From positions 1 to 64,000 of the forward strand of contig NZ_JADDOL010000014.1 of assembly GCF_016906305.1 (NCBI RefSeq): a DNA stretch of 64,000 nt, given 5' to 3'. Below are positions 11,301 to 19,686 of this stretch, piece by piece (position 1 is the stretch's first letter; the number at the start of each line of letters is the position of its first letter). Source of the DNA: Alloalcanivorax marinus. GTDB taxonomy: Bacteria; Pseudomonadota; Gammaproteobacteria; Pseudomonadales; Alcanivoracaceae. Both the position numbers and the translations under genes were made by a program. The notes below the pieces were generated by a model. It did no database searches, was not told the origin of the DNA, and saw only the letters and a list, made by a program, of their open reading frames with translations.

Positions 11301-11885
11301 TTAAACGGTTGTTTTGTCGGGATTAAGATCGTCGGGTCTGTCCACGTCGCGGAGCACACCGGGGTCGGTGACCGGGATTTCCACCAGGGCCCGGCGGTGC
11401 CGGGCCACCAGGGCGCGGGCGCCGTCCGGCTGCTCGTTGGCCGCCAGTGCCGGCCACAGGTGGCGGCCGAACAGCACCGGAAAGCCGGGGCGGTGGTCCA
11501 GGGTCGGCCGCACGATCCGGTCCCCGGCGGCCTCGGCCAGCAACCGGTCCACGGTCTCGGTGGCCACCCAGGGCATGTCGCCGAGCCACACCGCCACCAC
11601 CTCCGCCGGTTCGTCGTGGGCCAGCAGGGCGGCGAAGGCGTCCGCCAGGCTCAGGCCCAGCCCCTGGTCCGCCCGCGGGCTGACGATCACCGCCGTCTCC
11701 GGCACCGCCAGGTCCGCCGGCCGGTCATCGGCGCGCAGAATCACCCGCACATCGGCGAAGCGCTCGCCGGCCCGGGCCCGGGTGGCGGTCAGCAGGGCGC
11801 GGCCGTCCGCCAGGGGGGCGCGGCGCTTATCGCTGCCGAACCGGCGGGCCCGGCCGGCGGCGGCGATCAGTGCCAGGGTTTTCAC
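11301..11885 (-). CDS. mocA: Molybdenum-cofactor nucleotidyltransferase (MocA/MobA-like)
   Basis: 194-aa NTP-transferase starting at GTG 11885, which overlaps the upstream stop as GTGA, so translation is coupled to the molybdenum subunit. The N-terminal LIAAAGRARRFGSDKR is the MobA/MocA nucleotide-binding motif (usually LAAGxxxRxGxxK). GDMPWV near residue 105 is the metal-binding GDxP motif. MocA-type enzymes attach CMP to molybdopterin for xanthine-dehydrogenase-family enzymes, and pairing with such an enzyme here supports that role over MobA (GMP). Longer upstream in-frame extensions lie inside the neighbouring gene and are not used. Confidence 0.85.
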   Translation of the reverse strand: MKTLALIAAAGRARRFGSDKRRAPLADGRALLTATRARAGERFADVRVILRADDRPADLAVPETAVIVSPRADQGLGLSLADAFAALLAHDEPAEVVAVWLGDMPWVATETVDRLLAEAAGDRIVRPTLDHRPGFPVLFGRHLWPALAANEQPDGARALVARHRRALVEIPVTDPGVLRDVDRPDDLNPDKTTV

Positions 11886-14158
11886 CGGCGGGCTCCGCCG
11901 GCGGCTTCCAGGGTGGCGCGCACCCGTTCCGGGGTGAAGGGCGGGCGCCGGAAACGCACGCCGGTGGCGTCGAACAGGGCGTTGGCGATGGCCGGCGCCG
12001 CCGGCAGGGAGGTGGATTCGCCCACGCCCAGGGGCGGCTGGTCCGCCGCGTCCATCAGCACCAGATCGATCTCCGGCAATTCCGAAAAGCGCAGCAGCGG
12101 ATAGCCGCCCCATTCCCGCGCCGCCGGGCGTCCGTCCTCGAACGGCACGCTTTCCTTCAGGGTACGGCCCAGCATCTGCACGATGTTACCGTGCACCTGA
12201 TGGCGCACCCCGGCCGGATTGACCATCAGGCCGGCGTCCTGGGACACCACCAGCCGCTGCACGCGGATGCGGCCGCTGTCCGGATGCACCTGCAGAAACA
12301 CCACCCAGGCGGCCAGGGAGGCGCCGAAACCGGGGAACTTGCTGTGCACATAACGGGCATAGGCCAGGCCCCGGCCGTTGCGCCAGCCGTCGGCCTGCTC
12401 CGCCCGGCTCAGCATCGGCCAGGGGCGCGGCACCCAGCCGGCCCGTTCGGCGGCGGCGCGCAGCACGGCGCGGGCCCGGTCGTCGTCCAGGTGGCGCAGG
12501 CGGTAGGCCAGCGGGTCCTCGCCGGCCCGCTCCGCCAGCTCGTCGATAAAGCTGTCGTGGGCGAAGGTGTTGGGCAGCGCGGATACGCCGCGCAGCCAGG
12601 CGGCGCGGATCAGGGTGGGCACGTCGTCGCAGGCGATGCGCCGGCGCGGATAGGCATAGGGCGGCACCGCGGTGCGGTCGCCCATTTGGAACGGGTGCTC
12701 GCCTTCGGCCACCTTGCCGGTCAATCGCAGGGCCAGGGTGGGGGCGTTGTCCGAGGGGTAGCGGGTGACGAAGCGGTAGCTGGCCGGGGCGCCGTCGGCG
12801 TCCTGCTCGCCTTCCACGTCCATGATCTGGGCCGCCCCCTTGGGCTCCCACAGATGTTCCTGCTCCCGGGACAGCTGCACCCGCACCGGCCGGCCCACGG
12901 CGCGGGCCAGCAGGGCGGCGTCGGCGCCCACGTCGTCGGCGCAGTTGCGGCCATAGCAGCCGGACGCCTCGTAGCGGCGAATGTCGATGTCGCCCTCGTC
13001 CAGGTCCATCAGGCGCGCCAGGTCGGCGCGCAGGCTGTGCGGGTTCTGGGTGCCGGACCAGAGCGTCAGCTGGCCGTCCTCCAGCGCCGCCACCGAGCAG
13101 GACGGGCCGATGGAGCCGTGCAATTGATAGGGCCAGACATAGGTGCGGCGCAGGGTGTCCGCGTCCGCCGGCGGCTCGGAATCCTCGTCGGTGACCAACT
13201 CGCGGCGCTGGGCGGGCAGGGCGCGCAGGGCCGCTTCCAGGTCCTCGTCCCGGTTCAGGGCGGGCAGGTTGTCCGGCGCCCGCCAGCGCACCTTGAGGCG
13301 GCGGGCCGCCTGCATGGCCTGCTCCTCGCGCTCCGCCACCACGCCGACGAAATCGCCGATCACCACCACGTCCACCAGGCCGGGCAGGTCCGCCACCGAA
13401 TCCCGGTCCACCTCCAGCAGGCTGCGGCCCACGAAGTCGCCGCGATCCAGGCCGTGATAGGGCGGCCGCACCACGCGGCCATGCAGCATCCCCGGCACGC
13501 GGATGTCGTGGACGAAGGTCAGTTCGCCCCGGGCCTTATCGGGAATGTCCACCCGGGGCGTGCCCTGGCCGACGATTCGGTAGTCGGTCCGTGGCTTGAG
13601 CGGCACCTGGTCGGCCTCGGCCAGTTTCAGGTCCTCCCGGCGCCCCCGCAGCAGCTCGCCGTAGCCGACCCGCCGCTCAGGTTCGGCGCGGTGGTGCACC
13701 GCGCCGTCGGCGGCCACCAGTTGCTCCCGTGGCGCGGCGAGGCGCTCCGCCGCCAGGTCCAGCAGCCGCTCGCGGGCCTGGGCGGCGGCCCGGCGCAGCG
13801 GTTCGGCGGTGATCTGAATGCTGGCGCTGGCGATGGTGGGGCCCTGGTTGGGCACGTCGCGGGGGTGGCCGAGCACCATCCGCACGGTGTCGAAACTCAC
13901 GTTCAGTTCCTCGGCCACGATCTGGCCCAGGGCGGTGCGGATGCCGGTGCCCAGGTCCACGTGGCCGTTGAAGCCCAGCACCCGGCCGTCGCCGAGCACC
14001 GCCACGAACAGTTCCGGTTCGGTGGACAGGAAGTCCGAGTCGGTGCCGGGCTGACCCGGTGCCGGCTTGGGCGTGGGAACGGGGTCCCGGTACACCACCA
14101 GGGTGTCCGGATCGTGCAGCAGGGCCTGACGGCCGGGCAGGGTTTCGGTTCGCATCAT
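11882..14158 (-). CDS. Xanthine-dehydrogenase-family molybdopterin-binding subunit, NicB-like, no cytochrome domain
   Basis: About 758-aa catalytic molybdenum subunit; start ATG 14158 or the adjacent 14155. It has NicB/IorB-type order: GHVDLGTGIRTALGQIVAEEL near residue 65; an alpha/beta hammerhead region starting at LHGRVVRPPYHGLDRGDF; molybdopterin segments with GRNCADDVGADAALLARAVGRPV; and near the C-terminus LGVGESTSLPAAPAIANALF, which carries the catalytic glutamate of the family. Unlike P. putida NicB (about 1187 aa) it has no C-terminal cytochrome. Divergent genes supply a 2Fe-2S subunit and a haem subunit. Most likely it is the nicotinate hydroxylase active subunit; related N-heterocycle substrates are possible. 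Confidence 0.85.
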   Translation of the reverse strand: MMRTETLPGRQALLHDPDTLVVYRDPVPTPKPAPGQPGTDSDFLSTEPELFVAVLGDGRVLGFNGHVDLGTGIRTALGQIVAEELNVSFDTVRMVLGHPRDVPNQGPTIASASIQITAEPLRRAAAQARERLLDLAAERLAAPREQLVAADGAVHHRAEPERRVGYGELLRGRREDLKLAEADQVPLKPRTDYRIVGQGTPRVDIPDKARGELTFVHDIRVPGMLHGRVVRPPYHGLDRGDFVGRSLLEVDRDSVADLPGLVDVVVIGDFVGVVAEREEQAMQAARRLKVRWRAPDNLPALNRDEDLEAALRALPAQRRELVTDEDSEPPADADTLRRTYVWPYQLHGSIGPSCSVAALEDGQLTLWSGTQNPHSLRADLARLMDLDEGDIDIRRYEASGCYGRNCADDVGADAALLARAVGRPVRVQLSREQEHLWEPKGAAQIMDVEGEQDADGAPASYRFVTRYPSDNAPTLALRLTGKVAEGEHPFQMGDRTAVPPYAYPRRRIACDDVPTLIRAAWLRGVSALPNTFAHDSFIDELAERAGEDPLAYRLRHLDDDRARAVLRAAAERAGWVPRPWPMLSRAEQADGWRNGRGLAYARYVHSKFPGFGASLAAWVVFLQVHPDSGRIRVQRLVVSQDAGLMVNPAGVRHQVHGNIVQMLGRTLKESVPFEDGRPAAREWGGYPLLRFSELPEIDLVLMDAADQPPLGVGESTSLPAAPAIANALFDATGVRFRRPPFTPERVRATLEAAGGARR

Positions 14159-14576
14159 GGTCCGATCATCACGCCGCGCGGTGGGCGCGGCAAGCAGCGG
14201 CGCCGGGAGCACCCCGGCAGGAATGTCCGAAAAAACGTATACACCATTTATTGGCGGGTCAAGGAAAGGATGACCCGGAAAATCACGGATTAGGTAAAGG
14301 GCCTTGTTGACAGCCATGGGTGTTCTATTTAAAGCTATTTTCCTGGCTTCGAGCGGCGAAGTCCGGAATCCGGACGAATTTGGCACGCTCGCCCAATTAG
14401 GGTGCACACCTTCCATCTTGGTACTGAAAAAGAATGTGTGCCCCATAAAAGTGATAATTACTCCGCTACGCACCCGAACGGTGCGATAACAGAGAGCATA
14501 CGCATGTCCGTCCGTCGAATTGTCCTGAATCCGTCATTCTGGTCGTTGTCCGTTCACGTCCGCTGAGCCCACGACC
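14159..14576. other. Divergent intergenic region between the nicB-like and nicA-like genes
   Basis: 418 bases without a gene. It contains the minus-strand promoter/operator at 14234-14263. For the plus strand the best -35 is TTGACA (14307-14312), with a poor -10 17 bases on (TAAAGC), so the nicA-like promoter is not certain and may need an activator. The stretch from about 14280 to 14480 is visibly AT-richer than its surroundings. No ORF here has coding character. Confidence 0.5.
14234..14263 (-). promoter_or_regulatory. Promoter/operator of the molybdenum-subunit operon, copy of the nicC one
   Basis: On the minus strand: -35 TTGACC (14262-14257), 17-base spacer, -10 TACGTT (14239-14234), start near 14227, gene start at 14158. 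The 29-bp block 14235-14263 matches 6667-6695 at 28 of 29 positions, including the whole spacer and the GTATAC core (14237-14242). This ties the nicC operon and the molybdenum-subunit/mocA operon into one regulon. Confidence 0.7.
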
Positions 14577-15068
14577 ATGAGTGACGCGCTTCATCTCACC
14601 GTCAACGGTGAGCGGCTTGCCGTTTCCGCCGCCCCGTCCACGCCGCTGCTCTATGTGCTGCGCAACGATCTGTGCCTGAACGGCCCCAAATTCGGCTGTG
14701 GTCTGGGCGAATGCGGCGCCTGCATGGTGCTGGTGGACGGCCGCGCCGCCCGCTCCTGCGTGTTGCCGGTGGGCACCCTGACGGAGCATGAGATCACCAC
14801 CCTGGAAGGCCTGGGTGACGGCGACCGGCTGGACCCGGTACAGGACGCCTTTATCGAAGAGCAGGGCGCCCAGTGCGGCTACTGCCTGAACGGCATGATC
14901 ATGACGGTGCGCGGCCTGCTCAATGCCGACCCGGCGCCGACCCGGGAGGCGGTGATCGCCGCCCTGGACCACACCCTCTGCCGCTGCGGCACCCACCAGG
15001 AAATCCTCGCCGCCGCCTGCCGGGCGGCGGGGCTGGCGCCGTCAGCGAGCCAAGGAGAGAAGGAATGA
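14577..15068 (+). CDS. nicA: 2Fe-2S subunit of nicotinate dehydrogenase-type enzyme (NicA-like)
   Basis: 163-aa iron-sulfur subunit of a xanthine-dehydrogenase-family enzyme. The N-terminal plant-type ferredoxin cluster motif is GCGLGECGACMV followed by RSCVLP. The C-terminal helical domain carries the second cluster motif, CGYCLNG and LCRCGTHQ. Length matches P. putida NicA (157 aa). It passes electrons from the molybdenum centre to the haem subunit. The stop overlaps the next gene's start as ATGA (15065-15068). Specificity for nicotinate is inferred from the linked nicCDEF genes. Confidence 0.88.
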   Translation: MSDALHLTVNGERLAVSAAPSTPLLYVLRNDLCLNGPKFGCGLGECGACMVLVDGRAARSCVLPVGTLTEHEITTLEGLGDGDRLDPVQDAFIEEQGAQCGYCLNGMIMTVRGLLNADPAPTREAVIAALDHTLCRCGTHQEILAAACRAAGLAPSASQGEKE

Positions 15069-17785
15069 ACCCGATCTCCGACGCCCAGGCCCCGGACACC
15101 GACAACGACGCCCTGCGCTACGGCGTGGTGATCCGCCCGCCGGTGTATCGCCTCGACGCCCGCGCCTTCGTCTGCTCCCAGCTCCTGCACGTGGACCGCG
15201 AGGCCCTGGCCGGCGAGGGCGTCACCGTGGTCACCGACGGCAACTTCGTGGGCGTGGTGGCGGCCAGCCACGAGGCCGCGCGCCGCGCCGCCGCCCGTCT
15301 GCCCCTGCGCTGGTCCACCCCGGACCGGGACCACAAGGGCGCCCGGCCGGCGGTCACCGACGCCCGCCTGCGCCGGGACTATCAGTGGCCCGGCCGCCTG
15401 GCCTGGGGCGCCGAGCCGGACTGGGTGATCGCCGACTTTATCGACGGCGGCCTGCGCCTGGCCGGCCCGGTGGCCAACACCGAGCGCCTGCGTGGCGAGC
15501 TGGCCTGCCTGTTGGAAAGCGACCCCCAGCGCATTCATATCGACGGCGACGCGGAGGCCGGCCTGGGCCGCCAGGGCAGTGACGACGCCGCCGCCGACGC
15601 CGCCCTGCTGGCCCGGGCCCTGGGCCGGCCGGTGGCGGTGCGCCTGGACCCGGATCCCTATGCCCGCGACGCCGAGGCCCTGGCCCGGGCCCGCCGGCTG
15701 CGGGTCAGCGGCACCGCCGACGGCGACGACTTCCGGGTCGACGACGACCTGGGCTATGTGTCGGTGCCGCCGCTGGCCCTGTGGCTCACCGGCCGCCTCA
15801 CCGACAACCTGCTGCGCGACCCGGACGCCGCCGCCCTGCAGTTCACCTTCGTGCAGGAATCGTTCCTCGACGAGGTGGCCGCCGCCCTGGGCGAGGACCC
15901 GGTGGCGCTGCGGCTGCGGCATATCAAGGACCCGCGCGGTCGCCAGCTGCTGAAATCGGTGGCCGACCAGGCCGCCTGGGACACCCCCGCCGAGGACGAT
16001 GGCCGCGCCGATCTGGTCCGTGGCCGCGGCGTGGCCTACAGTCACCGTCCTTCGGAATCCGGTGACGCCGGTTCCGGCACCCGCAGCGCCTGGATCGCCG
16101 ATGTGGAGGTGAACACCGTCACCGGCGGGGTGCGCCTGTCCCGGCTGGTGGCCGGCCAGGACGCCGGCGCCGACGGCCCGCTGCGCCCGCTGCTGGACGC
16201 CAGCCCGCTGCGCGACACCCTGGAACGCAAACTGCTCGGCCTGCCGTCCACGCCGCCGCCGGCGGACCAGTGGGCGGCGCCGGCGGACCGCAAGCTGCCC
16301 GCCTGGCGGCCGTCCACGCCGCCGGCGCACCGGGACGCCCCGGGCACCCCGGCGCTCAGCGAGGGCGTGGACCTGAGCCCGGCGGTGGCGGTGGTGGCCA
16401 ACGCCCTGTACGACGCCACCGGCGTGCGCTTCCGCTCGCCGCCGTTTTCCCCGGCCCGGGTGCGCGCCGCCCTGGAGGAACGGGCGCGCCCGGGCAAGCG
16501 TCGCTGGTGGTGGGCCGGCGCCCTGGCGGTGACCGGGCTGCTCGCCACCCTGTGGCCGTTCCGGCCGTCCATCGCGCCGGTGGCGCGGCCGGCGGCCAAC
16601 CTCTATTCCGCGGAAACCATCGAGCGGGGCCGTCTGGTGGCGGAAGCCGGCGACTGCGCCGTCTGCCATACCGCCGAAGGCGGCACCGTGAACCTGGGCG
16701 GCCGTCCGTTCGAGACGCCGTTCGGCACTCTTTACAGCACCAATCTGACCCCGGATCCGGACACCGGCATCGGCAACTGGTCCTTTGCCGCCTTCGAGCG
16801 CGCCATGCGCGAGGGCATCGGCCGGGACGGCCGCCATCTTTACCCGGCCTTCCCCTATACCGATTTCGCCAAGATCAGCGACGCCGACATGCAGGCCCTC
16901 TACGCCTACCTGATGGCCCAGCCGGCGGTGGCCGCGCCGGCGCCGCAAAACGATCTGCGTTTTCCGTTCAATATCCGCTCGATGATGGCCGGCTGGAATT
17001 TGCTGTTCCACGACCCGTCGCCGTTCAAGCCGGACCCCACCCGTTCGGCGCAATGGAATCGTGGCGCCTATCTGTTTGAAGGGGCGGGGCACTGCGGTGC
17101 CTGCCACACGCCGCGCAATCTGTTCGGCGCCGAGAAGGGCGGCGATGCCCGTCTGAGCGGCGCCCTGGTGGACGGCTGGGAAGCGCCGGCGCTGACCGCC
17201 GCCTCCCGCTCGCCGGCGGGCTGGACCGAGCAGTCCCTGTTCGAGTATCTGCGCACCGGCCGCTCCGAGGCCCATGGCGTGGCCGGCGGCCCGATGGCGC
17301 CGGTGGTGGCGGGGCTCGCCGAGCTGCCGGAAGACGATGTGCGCGCCATCGCCCATTACGTGGCCACGCAGATGGATGCCCCGCTCAGCGACCCGGCCCA
17401 GAGCGAGCGCGCCGCCGCCGTGGTGGCCGCCAGCCGCGCCGAGCCGGTGGGCCAGGAAGCGGGCCAGCGGGTGTTTGAAGGGGCCTGTGCCGCCTGCCAC
17501 GAAAACGGCACCGCCACCTTCACCTCCGCCAAACAGGCGCTGGCGCTGAACACCAATCTGCACAGCCAGCGCCCGGACAATGTCATTCAATCGATCCTCG
17601 GTGGTGTTCATGCCGAGGGCGTGGCGGGGGCGGGCGAAATGCCGGCCTTCGCACACAGTCTCAGCGACCGCCAGATCGTCGATCTGGTGCAGTACTTGCG
17701 GGCGCGTTTCGCACCGGGAGAGACGCCCTGGAAGGAAGTCGGGAAGACCGTCGCCGACCTGCGCAGGGAGCACGACCAACAATGA
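15065..17785 (+). CDS. Fusion of degenerate NicB-like domain, membrane helix and tri-haem cytochrome c
   Basis: 906 aa starting at ATG 15065 (AAGGAG upstream, ATGA overlap with nicA). Residues 1-470 resemble the C-terminal two-thirds of the NicB-like protein encoded divergently (RYGVVIRPPVYRLDARAF; DAALLARALGRPV; ANALYDATGVRFRSPPFSP). They lack the N-terminal DLGTG domain and long internal blocks, and the GVGE catalytic motif is replaced by ALSEGVD. A hydrophobic helix follows (about 480-500). Three CxxCH haem sites are at about 530 (CAVCH), 676 (CGACH) and 808 (CAACH). I infer a non-catalytic scaffold that anchors the complex and takes electrons to the respiratory chain. Confidence 0.85.
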   Translation: MNPISDAQAPDTDNDALRYGVVIRPPVYRLDARAFVCSQLLHVDREALAGEGVTVVTDGNFVGVVAASHEAARRAAARLPLRWSTPDRDHKGARPAVTDARLRRDYQWPGRLAWGAEPDWVIADFIDGGLRLAGPVANTERLRGELACLLESDPQRIHIDGDAEAGLGRQGSDDAAADAALLARALGRPVAVRLDPDPYARDAEALARARRLRVSGTADGDDFRVDDDLGYVSVPPLALWLTGRLTDNLLRDPDAAALQFTFVQESFLDEVAAALGEDPVALRLRHIKDPRGRQLLKSVADQAAWDTPAEDDGRADLVRGRGVAYSHRPSESGDAGSGTRSAWIADVEVNTVTGGVRLSRLVAGQDAGADGPLRPLLDASPLRDTLERKLLGLPSTPPPADQWAAPADRKLPAWRPSTPPAHRDAPGTPALSEGVDLSPAVAVVANALYDATGVRFRSPPFSPARVRAALEERARPGKRRWWWAGALAVTGLLATLWPFRPSIAPVARPAANLYSAETIERGRLVAEAGDCAVCHTAEGGTVNLGGRPFETPFGTLYSTNLTPDPDTGIGNWSFAAFERAMREGIGRDGRHLYPAFPYTDFAKISDADMQALYAYLMAQPAVAAPAPQNDLRFPFNIRSMMAGWNLLFHDPSPFKPDPTRSAQWNRGAYLFEGAGHCGACHTPRNLFGAEKGGDARLSGALVDGWEAPALTAASRSPAGWTEQSLFEYLRTGRSEAHGVAGGPMAPVVAGLAELPEDDVRAIAHYVATQMDAPLSDPAQSERAAAVVAASRAEPVGQEAGQRVFEGACAACHENGTATFTSAKQALALNTNLHSQRPDNVIQSILGGVHAEGVAGAGEMPAFAHSLSDRQIVDLVQYLRARFAPGETPWKEVGKTVADLRREHDQQ

Positions 17786-17830
17786 GAAAAGGCGTATATC
17801 GCTAATCAACCAATGCCTACGAGGTGGGAT

Positions 17831-18010
17831 ATGCAACGAAGCAAGTGGATCTGGCTGGTGTGGGCCGTGGTGGTGCTTTGCTACCTGGTTCCCTACACCG
17901 TTCTGAGTGACGTGCACGCCTGGTACGGGAGCTTCCTGTTCTGGACCCTGGCCGGTGTCGCCGTGATCGCCATCAATCTCTACATCACCAAAGATTTCGA
18001 GGGGCGCTGA
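17831..18010 (+). CDS. Small two-helix membrane protein, symporter partner (DUF3311-like)
   Basis: 59-aa protein with two membrane helices (about 6-22 and 33-52) and a short charged tail (TKDFEGR). The start at 17831 follows GAGGTGG; an earlier in-frame ATG (17813) has no ribosome site. Small proteins of this kind (DUF3311, and YhdT beside PanF) are regularly encoded directly before sodium:solute symporters, and here the symporter starts 3 bases later. It is probably an accessory subunit; the family assignment is from size, shape and position, not a firm motif. Confidence 0.75.
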   Translation: MQRSKWIWLVWAVVVLCYLVPYTVLSDVHAWYGSFLFWTLAGVAVIAINLYITKDFEGR

Positions 18011-18012
18011 AC

Positions 18013-19467
18013 ATGACCGAATCGATGATCTGGTGGTCGGTGGCGATCTATCTGGTGATCGCCGTCGCCATCGCGATACTGGCCCGGCAGGGCAAAATGG
18101 CCAACATGTCCGGGTACTTCCTGGGCGACCGCAAGATGGGCGGCTTCGTGTCCGCCATGAGCTACAGCGCCACGACCTACAGTGCCTTCATGATGGTCGG
18201 CCTGGCCGGCCTGACCTACAAGGGCGGCGTCGGCGCCCTGGGTTTTGAAATCGTCTACTTCGCCGGGGTCTCCCTGGTGGCCATCTTCGGCCCGAAATTC
18301 TGGGCGGTGGGCAAGAAGTTCGGTTTCGTGACTCCCAGTGAAATGCTTGGCCACCGTTACGGCGACAAGAAAGTGTCCATGGCCGTGGCCATCTCCAGCT
18401 GTATTTTCCTGATCCCCTACGCCGCGGTGCAGCTGGCCGGCGTGGGCTACCTGCTGCAGGGCGCCACCGAAGGCGCCATTCCGTTCACCACCGGCGTGGT
18501 CCTGGCCACCGTGGTGGCGATCTTCTTCTCCTACATCGCCGGCATCCGCTCGGTGATGTGGACCGACTCCCTGCAGGCAATCATGATGATCATCGCCTCC
18601 ACCCTGGTGGCCTGGCTGGTGATCGAGGGCCTGGGCGGCTTCGGCGCCCTGTTCGGCACCCTGGCGGAAACCAAACCGCAATCCCTGGTGGTGCCCGGTC
18701 CCGGTCTGTTCAGCTTCGTCACCTTCCTGGGGCTGACCATTCCCTGGTTCTTCTTCGCGTTGTCCAACCCGCAGGTCAGCCAGCGGCTGTTCATGCCGTC
18801 CTCGCTGAGCGCCATGCGCCGCATGCTGATGGGCTTCCTGGTGTTCGGCCTGATCTACACCCTGGTGTCCGTGCTGTGGGGCTTCTCCGCGCTGGCCGCC
18901 TACCCGGATCTGGCCAAGGCCGACCTGGCCACCGCCACGCTGCTGGGTTCCGAACACGTACCGCCGGTACTGGGCGCCATCGTGCTGATCGGCATCATGG
19001 CCGCGGCCATCTCCACCATCGATTCCATCATGCTGACCCTGTCCTCCATGCTGGCCCGGGACGTGTACGCCAACATGAAAGACGGTCGTGACGATGGCAA
19101 ACAGCTGCTGCTGGGCAAGATCGTGATTCCGATCATCGCCATCCTGGCGTTCGGCTTCGCCGAACTGCAGCTGGACCTGATCGCGGTGTTGTCCGTGGCG
19201 GCGTCCTCCGGCCTGGTGGCCGTGGTGCCGGCCACCATCGGCGCCTTCTACTGGAAGCGCGGTACCGCCGCCGGCGCCCTCACCAGCGTGGTGGGCACCA
19301 CCCTGGTGGTGTTGCTGATGTACGCCACCGGCAACAAGTTCCTGGGCCTGCCCGCCGGCATCTGGGGCATCATCGTCGCCACCGTGCTGTACGTGGGCGT
19401 GAGCCTGGCGACCCGCCCGCAGACCGAGCGCGCCGAGGCATTCCTGGACGCCAGCACCAAGTACTGA
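18013..19467 (+). CDS. Sodium:solute symporter (SSS family)
   Basis: 484-aa inner-membrane protein with about 13 helices. It has the SSS signature features: YFLGDRKMGGFVSAMSYSATTYSAF near residues 36-56, GIRSVMWTDSLQAIMM near 180, and AAAISTIDSIMLTLSSMLARD near 330, where the small polar residues line the sodium site. It is the last gene of the nicA-side operon and is followed by a strong terminator. Context suggests uptake of nicotinate or a related carboxylate; PanF-like and acetate-permease-like members are the alternatives. Confidence 0.9.
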   Translation: MTESMIWWSVAIYLVIAVAIAILARQGKMANMSGYFLGDRKMGGFVSAMSYSATTYSAFMMVGLAGLTYKGGVGALGFEIVYFAGVSLVAIFGPKFWAVGKKFGFVTPSEMLGHRYGDKKVSMAVAISSCIFLIPYAAVQLAGVGYLLQGATEGAIPFTTGVVLATVVAIFFSYIAGIRSVMWTDSLQAIMMIIASTLVAWLVIEGLGGFGALFGTLAETKPQSLVVPGPGLFSFVTFLGLTIPWFFFALSNPQVSQRLFMPSSLSAMRRMLMGFLVFGLIYTLVSVLWGFSALAAYPDLAKADLATATLLGSEHVPPVLGAIVLIGIMAAAISTIDSIMLTLSSMLARDVYANMKDGRDDGKQLLLGKIVIPIIAILAFGFAELQLDLIAVLSVAASSGLVAVVPATIGAFYWKRGTAAGALTSVVGTTLVVLLMYATGNKFLGLPAGIWGIIVATVLYVGVSLATRPQTERAEAFLDASTKY

Positions 19468-19491
19468 TCACCCCCCGAGCAACCCCCTTAT

Positions 19492-19520
19492 GGCGCGCCG
19501 TCTGGCGCGCCTTTTTTTTT
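19492..19520 (+). terminator. Strong intrinsic terminator after the symporter
   Basis: An 8-bp stem, GGCGCGCC (19492-19499), a four-base loop, and GGCGCGCC again (19504-19511), followed at once by nine T. It ends the nicA-side operon. Confidence 0.92.
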
Positions 19521-19586
19521 GCCTGTCGGGAAGTCGCTCCAGCCGGGGCGGGACTCAGGGCGCGACGCCCATTAAGGGTGTCTACA

Positions 19587-19616
19587 TTGAAAGCACCACA
19601 CCAAAAGCCCTATAAA
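19587..19616 (+). promoter_or_regulatory. Possible sigma-70 promoter upstream of the tannase-family gene
   Basis: TTGAAA (19587-19592), an 18-base spacer and TATAAA (19611-19616). It lies just upstream of a better sigma-54-type match and may be an alternative promoter or a chance AT-rich match. Confidence 0.4.
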
Positions 19617-19626
19617 AAAAGCACTT

Positions 19627-19643
19627 ATGGCACCGCTCTTGCT
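19627..19643 (+). promoter_or_regulatory. Sigma-54-type promoter of the tannase-family gene
   Basis: TGGCAC (19628-19633), five bases, then TTGCT (19639-19643). The GG and GC are exactly ten bases apart, and all invariant -24/-12 positions are matched. Predicted start near 19654, with the ribosome site AAGGAG at 19673 and ATG at 19687. A sigma-54 promoter implies a dedicated enhancer-binding activator, which is not in the window. Confidence 0.65.
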
Positions 19644-19686
19644 TATAAAAACAGCGTACACAAACCAACTATAAGGAGTGCGCAGC

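Noticed and set aside
15065-17785. Reading the fusion as a pseudogene
   Set aside because: The frame is intact over 906 codons, translationally coupled to nicA, and keeps all three haem motifs. Loss of molybdenum motifs looks like specialisation, not decay.
14879-17917. 1012-codon open frame antisense to the cytochrome fusion
   Set aside because: Shadow frame. The plus-strand reading has three CxxCH sites and NicB-like segments.
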